A DNA stretch of 64,000 bases, taken from the NCBI GenBank assembly GCA_034509925.1, contig CM067537.1, forward strand, positions 62,001 through 126,000. The letters run 5' to 3'. Numbering within the stretch: position 1 is the first letter of the stretch; every line of letters starts with the position of its first letter. Below the pieces are notes generated by a model. That model worked only from the letters and a program-made list of their open reading frames with translations, was not told the origin of the DNA and ran no database searches. Both the position numbers and the translations under genes were made by a program. Source of the DNA: Hirudinaria manillensis (Eukaryota > Annelida > Clitellata > Hirudinida > Hirudinidae). Positions 34,326 through 54,114 of this stretch are shown piece after piece.

Positions 34326-37091
34326 ATGGACGTGGACGCTACGACTGATCAGGTTTGACGTCTTAAAGTTATGATAATTAAAATACCAAAGTATCGCATT
34401 CATGTGTCTTTATCATTGAATACTTATTCTTAGATCTTGCAAATGTTGTGAGCATTCATATGCTGGTTACGAATTTGAATCCTTATAATACTTGCTCAAA
34501 ACTAGGTTTATGACGGTTTATGCGAGATCGAACCATTATTCTCACTCCCAATCGATCCTTCGTACTTTATCCCAATCCTCTCGACACATCATCTCATACA
34601 CATTACACTAGCGGCACATTAGAACAGGAATAACTGGATCTCGGGATATAAAATTGCATTACCATTACTAACTTTACTGGTTATAAATAAGGTTATCAGT
34701 TATTTTTTAACATATTTATTTGCCTTTTACAATGATCAGAAATAGCTAAGGCAACTTGATTCTTGCTGAGGAATTGCACAAAACATAGGTAAATAAAATG
34801 AACAGAATAATTGGATGACTTAGAAGTCTTTTGGTGTCAGATGCTCATTGACTTCTTGAGAGAAGATTCTGATGATGTTCTATTGGACACATCAGTTTAT
34901 GTGCATGAGGGACCTCACTCTCTTCAGGTTTAAACCTCAGCATGAGATAATGAGGATAAATTCAATATCTTATTGGTTTTTAAGTTTTGTTACTTTTAAA
35001 CATTTGGTATTTATGATGTTGTACAAAAGATGATTTTAATTTCTTGTCCCTTATATGAAGTACTAAGTTTTTGAGACATCTCCTTGCATTGGAATTTGTT
35101 ACATTATCAAAGCAATTCAGTTATTATTATTCAGTTGGTCTAATATTTTCAATTAATTTGTGCACTTTTATTTGTTGATATCACTTGAGTCTGCAATTGT
35201 CTATCATTTGAGTGATTGTCAGATCCTTTTAAAAACATTGCTGATGACTTCCTAGGATGTTTTAAAAAGTTTTTGTAATAATATATGTTGATGCATTTCA
35301 ATTACATAAATTAGTTTTTAAATGAGACATTTTATATTTACAATCTAGATTCCAGTTATGCATTTATGCATAGGATTTTTTTAAAAATGTTACAAAATTC
35401 ATTTTAAACTTTCAACCACTTCTGCGTTTTGATTCTTACTCGATCAGACAAAACTCTTGTCGGACGATGCACTGGAAGGGGAAATAACCGTTCCCCTGTC
35501 TCCTCTCGGAGGATGTAAAAGCGACGAACCCGGTGCCCCAAATTTCAATACCCTCGACGAACCTGTCACGGAGACATTGGTAAGCGTTGTTATGGTGGAC
35601 CGACGACGAAATATGTTGTTGACTGATGATGGTAATGATGACGACAGAAGAGGGATTTGAAGGCAGTAGCAAAGAAGTTCTTGCATGTTCTTTACCCGAA
35701 GGAGAGTAAATCACTGTTGAAAGAATGTAAGAATTTAAATTAAACTTAATTCAATTTAATCTTAATCCAAATTAAAGTTAATTCAATTTAATCTTAATTC
35801 AAATTAAAGTTAATTCAATTTAAAGTTAATTCAATTTAATCTTAATTCAAATTAATCTTAATTCAAATTAATCTTAATTCACATTAATCTTCAACGTTTT
35901 GAATTTTTGTTGCAGGGGATTTGTGGGGTCCACTCATGCTGTGCATAAGCATGGCAATGTGAGTCATGCGATCGACCCGTAAATTATCGTCATCTCGTCG
36001 GACGTCCGACGTAACTAAAATTAATTAATTAATCTATCATTATTCATCTATCTTTAAGTCAATGGCATCTTTTGAATTAATTAATTAATTAATTATCGAC
36101 TCCAGACTTCTCGGAGACTCCGCTTCGACCGGCGACGATCGCGTCGGTCCCCGATTCGCCGAGGTCTTCGTGATTTATTGGGTCGGCGCGGGAGCGGTGA
36201 CGCTCAACATAAAGTTGTTGGGTGGATCCATGTTAGTAAATTTTTTACTTTTTACTGCTATATGTATATATATACAAGCTAATTGAATTTAATTAGTCAA
36301 GTGATAAATTAAATGGCCAAGTTATGTAAATGGCAAACTCATCGACCCGATGAACCGTCGAGTAGAACGTCTTTTAGTTCGGCCGATGAAATTGCATTCC
36401 ATTGCATCGGTCGACTTCCTGCGTTCGTGCTCCGGGTCTCCGGAGTTTCTGGAAAATTTTGATAAAAAAATATAAAAATACTATGAAACGAATGATAACT
36501 CGAAAATGACGTCGCAACCGTCGTATCGCTTTCCCTCCAGCTCGATTTTCCAGGGCGTCTGCGTACTCGGTTACTGCGTCCTGCCTCTCGTGGGTTCCTC
36601 GTTCCTTTGCAGGATCGTCCTTTTGGCATCCGACGGGTCGTTCGTCTTCGTGACGAGAGGTTTGGCGGTGCTGGCGGGCCTCGTGTGGTCGGTTTTCGGT
36701 GGGTGAGACGAACGTTTTCGTTTTGTCGCCGCTTAATTACAGGTTTTGCTCGTTTAGAAAACGCACCGATCATCTATCTTTAAGTCAATGGCATCTTTTG
36801 AATCGGTTATATATTGGGCATCAATTATGCCAATTAATAGAAAACAGATCATCACAAGGTTATCATAAAGCATTTAAGAAAAATTAATGGTTTTTTCGTA
36901 ATTTATGTTATTTATGTTTTTGTTGATCTCGTGCCAATCATCAATACATTAGTCGTCATCATCATTACATTGAAACAGCTTCGACAGCCTTTCTGGTCGA
37001 GTGTCAGCCACCTAAGAGGAAACCTCTGGCCATTTATCCCGTCTTCTTGTTCTACTTTTTCATCAGTTGGATCATACTATCAAGCAAATGA
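34326..37091 (+). CDS. YIPF6: YIPF6 homologue (Yip1-family Golgi membrane protein)
   Basis: Seven exons join in phase: 34326-34352, 35448-35579, 35651-35726, 35916-35958, 36106-36231, 36541-36698 and 36979-37091, giving 224 residues (family about 236). Family hallmarks are FNTLDEPVTETL, RDLKAVAKKFLHVLYP, WDLWGPLMLC, FAEVFVIYWVGAGAVTLN, KLLGG, FQGVCVLGYCVLPL and the final QPPKRKPLAIYPVFLFYFFI ahead of a TGA. The C-terminal half has the five hydrophobic segments expected of a Yip1-domain protein of Golgi and ER-Golgi vesicles, a family linked to Rab GTPases. Exon 1 (nine residues, MDVDATTDQ) is the least certain part, because it is short and its donor GTTTGA is weak; the other six exons are firm. 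It converges with DAAM on the opposite strand. Confidence 0.88.
35743..35893. repeat. AATTCAATTTAATCTTAATTC repeats in YIPF6 intron 3
   Basis: Degenerate tandem units of AATTCAA, TTTAATC and TTAATTC cover about 150 bp between exons 3 and 4. Confidence 0.7.
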
Positions 37092-38167
37092 GGTGATTAT
37101 CATTGAAATAATATGTTACAATGACGGTCATGAAGGTGATTTGTTGTGAACTCGCAAAAGTCGTTCGAGTCCACGTGATTTTATCGGATTTTTAGGTTCG
37201 TCTCGGTATTCTACAATTCAGGGGTCTTCGAAGGCATTCATTGCGATCCTGGATTGGAAAGCAGTCGAGCAGGTTTAAAGTCTCGTGGATTTGCAGATTC
37301 TTTTCCAATTTGCCGTAAAAACATTAAAACGTGGTTCGCGAACCCGGGAATCGTAAAGTTAAATTGCAACGAAGCAAAACTCGCGAACGCGTTGCGCGAC
37401 GCAGACCGACGGAATTCCGTTTGCAACGTTCGCCATGCACTCGGTCGTCGAACTTTTGTTCGAAATAAAATGTCGTTCCTTGTGTCGACGAAAATCATTT
37501 CAATTTCTACGTTAAGGGTCTCGTACGATTCATCTAGTACCGCCGTCGTACGCGACGCACCGATTGCTCTGCGAAGCATCGCCGCTCGTACTATGCGGAC
37601 TCGGTCGCCCGTCCAAATTCTGCTTTTTGTCGCTTTTCTATTTCAATACAAATTCCTTTCGATGAAACGCATTTTATTTTGAATTTCCAAAAAGTAACAA
37701 AAACAATCGAATCGTTCGTAGTCGAGATGTCATTGACAAGCAGAAGGAAAGTTATTTCGTTGTTTACCGAATGCCGTTCGCGAGAGCAAAATCCCGAAGT
37801 CGTGGAGTCGATCGACTAGAAGTCATCAGATGGAGTAGAAAACAAAACGTCCGCGCGAACGACAAGACTTCCTTCTTTGCGAGTATTTTGCATCGAGTTG
37901 CAGGAGAGATCGGGACGATGAAAGACTTCTTCTCCGACAAGAAAGTCGTCATTTTACCACGAGTGCAGTCGCCGTCCTCTCCCTGGAAGCCTCATCTCTC
38001 TTCTCGGTCGCGGATCAAAAAACACGATGGCAATTTAAACGTCGATGCCTAACTTCGTCAAATGTTCGATCGAACGACGGATTCGCACGTCGTCGATTCG
38101 TCTGCGGAGGTCGCAGGGTGTCGGAGGCATTGCGAGTGTTATGGCTTTTAGCAAATAATCACCTGGT
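37092..38167. other. Convergent intergenic region YIPF6/DAAM
   Basis: This 1.08-kb gap lies between two 3' ends. Its middle part (about 37240-38110) is richer in CpG than other intergenic DNA here and has overlapping ORFs up to 142 codons on both strands, none recognisable. It probably holds both 3' UTRs. Confidence 0.5.
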
Positions 38168-45927
<7,760 letters not shown>

Positions 45928-47100
45928 TTGATGAGTTTGGCGGGTCAGCCTTGGTATTGATCTTTTTTATTCAATTTTGATCGTCTGTGACTTTTGATTG
46001 ATAATCAATCTGCATTCACAGTAATAATGAATTTCTATTTTTCTATTTTAATATCTCATCACTTAAATCGTGACTGAATACATTACTGGCACTAAAGGTT
46101 ATAGAGTACATATTTAGAATACTTACAGTACATGCCATGCAGTACATAAGGTGCGTAAAAGTCACCGTAGCACTGGATCTGTGAATGAATTCTCACTTAA
46201 CTTAGATTACTAAACACAATTTATCATGCAACAAAATCCAGGTTTAGAACATTTGTTCTGAGCACGTAAATCAATCTACGTATTAATTCGATTTGATGCT
46301 CTTTCGCGTCCCAAAATATCAAATGTTCGGTATTTGATAAAATCGTACAAAAATTAAATTTATTTTTCTATCAAACGATACTTTCCAGTGAATGGAGGAA
46401 GCATCCAAGAAGTGATTGAAAGAAAATCTTTTGCATTTATTTCTTCAATCAATCGAATGCACTTTTAATCATATGCAGAAAAATGGCTTCCATACTCGTT
46501 GCTTTATTTCATACTCTTACAGAGTCCCGCAAAAATTCTTTTTTTATTTTTAATCTACAAATTGTACAAAAACTTTCGCAAATATTCCACCAGCGAATAA
46601 ACAACGCTTAATCAAAAACTTAATACTTCATTCAAACATCTGACCGTACAGATTAACTTGGACAAACCCATGAATTCTTATTACAATTCAATATAATAAT
46701 AATAATTCTAATAATACTAATCACAATAAATGTCAAAATAATAATAATAATAATAATATTCAATTTTAAAGTTTAAATTTGAAATGAGGCCGTGAGGTCA
46801 TATGTCATAGGTTATCATCCTAGCCGAGCAACCAATGATTGTTTGCCTCATTTTCTGTTTGCATAATTAATTACTTTCATGTGTAAATAAAAACAAATTT
46901 AGGGATGCTTTGTTTAGCTTTATTATATTGTACGAAGTGGCTGGGACGGAAATGGCTATCTTTTATTAAAACCTAGTTACCATGGTGACCGATTGCCTCA
47001 TTTATCAATCAGCATTCGTTTAATGAATTATTTTAACTAACTGATTTATATATAATATTAATACGTTTATATGTATTGTATTTATAGCTATTTATATTTA

Positions 47101-47196
47101 TAATAAGAACATCATAATTATAATAAGAACATCATAATTATAATAAGAACATCATAATTATAATAAGAACATCATAATTATAATAAGAACATCATA
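47101..47196. repeat. 20-bp tandem repeat, five copies
   Basis: The unit TAATAAGAACATCATAATTA is repeated head to tail without visible change in the first four copies. Confidence 0.9.
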
Positions 47197-47451
47197 AATT
47201 TCTTTATCGGTTTCAATGCAATTCATGCAGACGACAAAATCGCCCGAAAATGGCTTATAAATGGCTTATTTATTTCATCGTCTCCTCGTTCAGAGACTGG
47301 TGACAGTCACAAACAAACAAAGAAATAAATAAATAATTTATCAAAGGTTAGTTTGACACAAGCATTTAAAATATCCATTTAAAGAATCCTTTGAATGCGA
47401 AATACAATGTGGTCTTTGGATTCCGGTCAACAATATCAATGTTATTGCAAT

Positions 47452-47579
<128 letters not shown>

Positions 47580-47822
47580 AATGAACTTTAATTAATATGT
47601 TTTGTTATATATTAATAATGATATCGCTGATGCAATTAATATGAATTATTAAAGACCACGTTGTATTATTGTTATTATTATCATAATCAGTATCGTTATT
47701 ATCGTCGTCATCATTATCATCATTATTATAATGATTATCATTATTATTATTATTATCGCTCAAAGCTTGACTTGCGCGTGCCTTCGCATTTCAACAACGT
47801 AAAGAGTTCTTGACATTCATGT

Positions 47823-47845
47823 AATAACAACAACAACAACAACAA

Positions 47846-47903
<58 letters not shown>
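47823..47903. repeat. CAA then TAA microsatellite
   Basis: A run of CAA units passes directly into about 17 TAA units. Confidence 0.85.
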
Positions 47904-48764
47904 CGTCAATGTTTTGCTAAGTTGAGAGGCTTTTATGAAACTATGGCAGTGCACGCTTTGTGACGACACGATACGCGAGCATCCAAAAAGAAAGACTTAA
48001 ATAGGATTTATAAGAATAACTTATCATAACTTATATAAGAATCCAATCGTTTTAACAACGTAATACATAAAAAGTAAATTGTTTACAATTAATTAATAAT
48101 CTTTATTGGTTCACGAAGTATAATTTCCCTATTTAAAGTTACGAGTGACAAACAAAACAGCACGTGATTAATAAAACAAATAATTCGAGAAAACAAAATT
48201 CAGTTTCTACATTCAATTCGGAAATCGCAAAGTAGGAGCTGTAATAATATATATATAATTATATATATATTTAACTAATGTTTAGTAGATAATATTTAAT
48301 AAATGCTTGACTGATATTTATTATCCCCAATAAGAATATTTTATTATCCTCGATGCTTCCAGGTAAAGCAGACCAGATTTTGCTCGAAGGACTTTAATGA
48401 TTCCACAAGTTTCTTTCTAAAACATTTATTTCATGCTTCTGTCGTTGAAGATAATATTTCGTTATGTGATATTAATAACGACTGATAAGTCAAACTGGTT
48501 ACCACGATGCTTTCGGCTTTGTGACATTATTTTGCTTATAACGTTAACTGACATTAAAAAGTCAAATAATATTTTAGCGCACGGTTAGACAGGCTTTTGT
48601 AAAACCTTTTAATAACGTCACCACGGCTTCGCAAAAACGAATTCTTAATCGTTGGATTATTTCCACCATGCAACACCGTCAACATTCACGTGACGATACA
48701 ATCAACTTGTTTTGTATTGCCTCAATCCCATGTCCAACATATAGCCGAACAATTAAGTTAGGCG

Positions 48765-48765
48765 C

Positions 48766-48805
<40 letters not shown>
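48765..48805. repeat. TAA microsatellite
   Basis: About 13 AAT units. Confidence 0.85.
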
Positions 48806-51152
48806 GTTATTTCTATGGCGCCATATATGTCATATTATAACAATTTCCAATTTTAATAAAACATTTTAATGGCTACGTTAACCAGCCAATAAAATCAGAG
48901 CAATTAATCAAAGGTCATGAATATTAAAAAGGCCGTTCCAGCGCCTTTCATACTGCGAGGAGTTCAGATCTCCGAACCTTCGTTGCTAATCCAGTTGCAT
49001 ACGATACGCGTACAAAGCCCATCCAGACGCTTTGTACACCACGAAGCTCGGCCTTGCGCTGCGCAATCGATACGACGATTCGAATTTAGAAAATGATTCA
49101 ACGTTTTCTGAACTAAATTACTAAAAACCATTAAAAGCAATTTGACTGTGCAGAGCATTAATTTATCTTGAGTTGCAAGGTTTGTGAAGCATTGCACTGT
49201 TTTTATAAATTCACGATTAAAGCAAACTAAAGTAACAGAAATTCGAGTCGAATGTCAACAATCAAACGTACAAAATTAATATAATAATGGATTAATCACT
49301 TAATACCGCCACTTATAATAAGTTGTTACATCTTATTCAGCTGAAATGTTTGGTTTCGTAAAAGGTAAACATTTATCAACGCAATAACTTATACAATAAA
49401 TGCAATTAACCGTGACTTTTGCACAAATGAATGCCACAGTTGAACACTTTTGAATTACCTGATAATTTATTTTAATCCAGTTAATCGTCAAAAACCACTG
49501 AAATTGCAATCCACAAGGTTTCTTGTTGAAATTAGACTGCAAACTCTAAATGGTCCGACAGAGCAGTTTGTAACAACATTCATATGAATATATAACTATA
49601 ACATTCATATGAATATTCGTCCCTAACGACATTCACATGGCCGAGCGACGAGTATCTAAAAATACAACATTTCGTTTGCAACTCGAATCGCACGCCTGCA
49701 CACGTCCAACCTCTTGTTTTTATACTTTCCCAGCAATTCTTTCCACACGCACGTTTTTCAGAGCTTTTATAGTCGGTCAACAGATTGGATCGTAGGACGT
49801 GGAGCTAAAATTATTATTGAGATTCATTGGTCGTCAAAACAATTATCTCTCGAAAGTTTCGTGAAAGCGACACCCAACCCGACCATCACCAACCACCATC
49901 ATCATCATGAGATTATTTTGCACTTAACTAATACCAAGCGGATTCATCGGCGATGTTTGACAAACCTAATAAATGTTTTCGTCTTCCAAGCAGTCTTCCG
50001 TCAGTCTCGGTCCGACTCGATTGTTGAAGCAATCCACATTTTCACCACCTCGACCATCTCCAGAGAACGAGGAACATTCAGCCCCACCATTGTTTACCAA
50101 TTTCGATTTTTTTCTCATTTCAGGAGTTGAAACAAACAAATAAATTAAAACTTTACGCATTCAATCAACCGCATTTCAAGCGAGCGACGCCATTACAAAT
50201 CGTTATCATCACAAGCGATGTCGTCACGATCGCCACCCGCAATGCGACTCATAACTTCGCCCATATTATTATTATTCCATATCCATAATCCTTTCCGAAT
50301 AACCCAATGCAACTCTTCATTTTGCTTCAAAGAACTTAATAAATTTTCAAGTAATTAATCAATAAAAGGTAACCAGATCTGCAGACAAATAATTCATTGC
50401 AAAGACAGCACTTTAAGCATCGACTTTGAACCGACGAGCAAAAAGAAAATGACTTTTGAAACGTCATCATCCTTGGCATCAAAAATACAAAACACAAACG
50501 CAACTCGTTGCCGAGTCTGTCGCTTCCGCCACGATTCAGATGCATTCCGTCTTAGATTTTGTCTGCAAAAAGATTTGGTATCGAGCCGACGGCGAATGGA
50601 ATTCGTAAAACGTGCCGCGAGTCGGACGTCGCGTAATTTTGCCGACGAGTAGAGATAAAAAATAATTCATCACAACGTAAAGCAAGACAATAATAACAAT
50701 AATAATATTAATGGAACATCAGAGCATGTTCAATACTGTTCAAGCCAAGGAAAGTAAAACAGCTTTCCTATGGATTCCTATAATTTTGATTATATATTCT
50801 TAATTGTACAATAAGCCTAAATTACATGCAACTGCCAGAATATTGCAGATTCTAAAACCAAGGGCATGAAAACCTGAAAACAAGCTTTTGATGATAAATA
50901 CCTTTCACGAGAACCAAAAAATATTGACTCATGAAGTACAAACCTAAGTGCCAAAAAATTCAGGGCAGACCACAGTACAGATCGAAGAAATTATTTTAAA
51001 GTATTTGATGCTCGCTTCTACCGAAGTTTCTAATACGTACGGCTACAAAATCGAACCGTGATTGCAATCCTCACGCCTTCTGCAGAGATCTGAAAAGGTT
51101 CTCTTGTTATCAATTAATTACTAAATATGCATAAAATATGCAAGCAACAAAC

Positions 51153-52925
51153 CTAAAGCTCTGTGAAATAAGTTTCCCTTTCGATGCCTAGTTCCCTGAA
51201 AAGGACCGGACACAAAAGTAAACCGCATGCGGTCAGCAGGGAGTAAGTCGCGAACTTGTACGGCAATTCCACCCGCAGACTTCTTCTGGCTTCGACGTCG
51301 TCGGTTTTGAGTCCGTTGAGCTTGCAGACGACGCCCAGGACGAACGACCCGATCAAAAAACGACACGCCACCAGCACGACGAGACCGAGCGAGGTCCTCG
51401 ACGAGGCGGCCAGCACCCGCTCGACCGTGAGCGCGGCGATCGGGAAAGGAGGGTCGAGGGCCGAACCCGAGGGCACGGGAGACGCGGCGGAGACGTTCGG
51501 GAAATTGTCGAGAGTGGAATTTCGATGGAGAAAACTCCCTTCCGTCCGAGAGGCGATGGTCGCAAGGGACGTTCGACCCGATCTGCAGCCGAGCCAATGA
51601 GACAGGAGTTGGCCGCAACATACGGCGACGATGACGGTCGTGTCTCCTCTGGCAGTCGAACGAGCGCTCTTAGGAGATGGGTAGAAGATGCAAAGAGCAA
51701 GAGGCACAATGAGGCACAACAGGAAGGATAGGAGACCACCCTCAAGGACAAAATGATCCACCATGTCCATCAAGGACCAATTGAAACAAACAAACATTAG
51801 GGTGAAAACATAAACAAGGCCTGCCAAGACATCCTGTCCAAATAAATCAGTGATAAATTCATATTAATTTGAAATTAATAGTTATATTAATAACACATAC
51901 ATCTGTCAAGAGTTTTGAATAACAACAAAAAACCATTGTTGCATTTTCCCCAGTTTAATGTTTACTCAAATATTTATAAGTTCACTCTTTTCAACTTATT
52001 TTCCTAAATTGTCTTCAATTCAAACCTCTGAAGGTTTGGCAATATCAAAATTAAAGCACTCACAAGTACAGAGTGCATCCCCAAATAACATCTGCTGCAA
52101 CACACCAATGCACACCACAGAAATGCTCCAGCCAAGGTAACCTCAGAAGGAAACTATAAAAAACGTTGTATTTCAAGAACAAAATAAGATGTTGACTCAA
52201 AATTTGGTTATTAACGGAAATGTTGATTTGTCTTTAAACTCTAAATTTAACTATTTAACTATATTATATAATAAATTATAATGGTAATAAATTATATAAT
52301 GGTAATTTAACTGTATTATATATAAAAAGTGAAGTAGCTACAATAACAAATAGCCACTTACAATATATCTTTCTTTTGTAAGAAAATAGATCCCAAAAGG
52401 AATACCAGCTCCCACCATAGCATGAGTAGAAGGCATTCCATATTCCAATGCATACCTTTCTTCCATACGGACAACTGGAGGTGAAGCAGGCCTTGGAATT
52501 TTAAGTATATCCTTGGTGGCCTGACCCAAATACATAAAGAGACCCCAAAAGAAACACAACCGCCTGCCAACGTATCCGTCTATATTCCAAAACCAAAATG
52601 GAAAAAAGCAAATATAAAATATTTCATTCCCCAGGTTCGAACCAAAGCAAAAAGTATGATACAGAAATCTGTTGGTAACTTTGAAGTTCACACTCCCGAA
52701 ATCGGATTTTGAATTTTTATTGCATTCTGTTTCCGAATGACAGCCTTTTATATGCTTTCCTTTTCTCTTAGAAATATTTACTGCATCTGAGGGCCCGAAA
52801 TCACTGCTCGACGATATCCTAGTGCCGATATCAACAGTTTCTGGTTCGTGAATAATGACGCCGCAAATTCGTTGGAAATCAGCAACTAATTTTGGGGAAT
52901 GTAGAGCGGATAATATTTTACTCAT
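51153..52925 (-). CDS. SGPP: Sphingosine-1-phosphate phosphatase
   Basis: Three exons join in phase: 52925-52362, 52153-52064 and 51833-51153, giving 444 residues, the usual SGPP1 length. It is a multi-pass ER lipid phosphatase of the PAP2 superfamily that removes phosphate from sphingosine-1-phosphate. The three catalytic motifs are visible: [18 protein letters not shown], and [12 protein letters not shown], whose Asp is the first residue of exon 3. The residues after PRP (ASPPVV) are typical of SGPP rather than other lipid phosphatases. Several hydrophobic segments follow in exon 3. The N-terminal 85 or so residues are hydrophilic and Ser-rich. The start is the ATG at 52925. I cannot tell SGPP1 from SGPP2. 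Confidence 0.9.
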
Positions 52926-54114
52926 GCTGAGCTATATGGACGGTTGCTTTGAAGCCAACGAATTTGTTTGAAAGGATGCCGGGATCAGGTTCCGCCTCAA
53001 AACAAAACAAGAGGGGGGGTCTAGACCAAAGATTGTATATGTCTCATATTGTAAGTCTTCACTAAAGGTTTTGTCCTACTTAAATAATTATTAGTTTAAA
53101 AAATATGAAATATATACAATTTAAATTTTAAGCATTAAATCTTATTTGTGGTCAAGCTACAATTTCTCATCCAAATTAATGTGTTACTACCCATCACTAG
53201 TTAATATTTATCAACGTTATGCTACTGCATGCGAAACGTCTCGTGTCGGCTTGAGGTGTTATTTCTGGCTTACCCCATGACCATTCAGCTTGTCAGAATT
53301 GTAGTACAAGGTCAACCAAACCCTTTTTCAACAACAAAACGCATACATTTATTTACTCCTATTAGATTTTAGAACTGTAGCCAGGCATTGTATAGTACTT
53401 TCATGGATCTTTACATCAAACTTATTACCTGAATATATTAATCTTTAAAAAAATAACTATACCTTCACTCTCCTAACTAACTAAATTTATTCATTAATAA
53501 ACGATTCTAAAGTGACCATTTTGAGACTTTGTCCCTTCTCAAGATAAGGTCTTCCTCTATCCAATCAAAGTACAATCACGTTATTAACCAAAATATAAAA
53601 CAAAAACATTTAATTCTTCTGAATATCTTACCAATATATAGACATGCCAGAACATCAATATACTTCTTTTTTTTGAGAAATTATACATTAGTTTATGAAA
53701 TGCGTACAATTTCTTAACATGTACCTATGTCAAATGAACACATACACAATCAACGTTATATGTGGTACATTAGCTTTAAGGGTTAGATAACCATATTTCT
53801 TTTTATAATCTGCATTCAACAATCTGGCTGAGTAACATGACATATTATAAAAGTACTAAATATGAAGATACTGCAATGGTAACAAAGCTCCGTGAACATG
53901 TGCACATGTAATACAGGCAAAACTGCCTCGACTAATTTGTCAAAAGAATACAAACAAAAAGCTAAGGGATGTTTTGGAATTAATTAATAAAGACATAACA
54001 AAAACAAGCCTGGGACTTACAAAACAAATTAAAGCAAAACAAAACAAACGATTCCTACGTGCATTCGATCAAGAATGTTCGGCATAACTCTATCGAATGA
54101 GCACAAGCGAGGGA
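52926..54114. other. Intergenic region between SGPP and the zinc-finger gene
   Basis: 1.2 kb of AT-rich DNA that should include the SGPP promoter and the 3' UTR of the zinc-finger gene. No coding region is recognised. Confidence 0.6.

Noticed and set aside
36339..36773. 144-codon Arg-rich minus-strand ORF
   Set aside because: It is the antisense of YIPF6 exon 6 and flanking intron.
51256..51751. ORFs overlapping SGPP exon 3 on both strands
   Set aside because: They are GC-rich shadows; the SGPP frame carries the family sequence.
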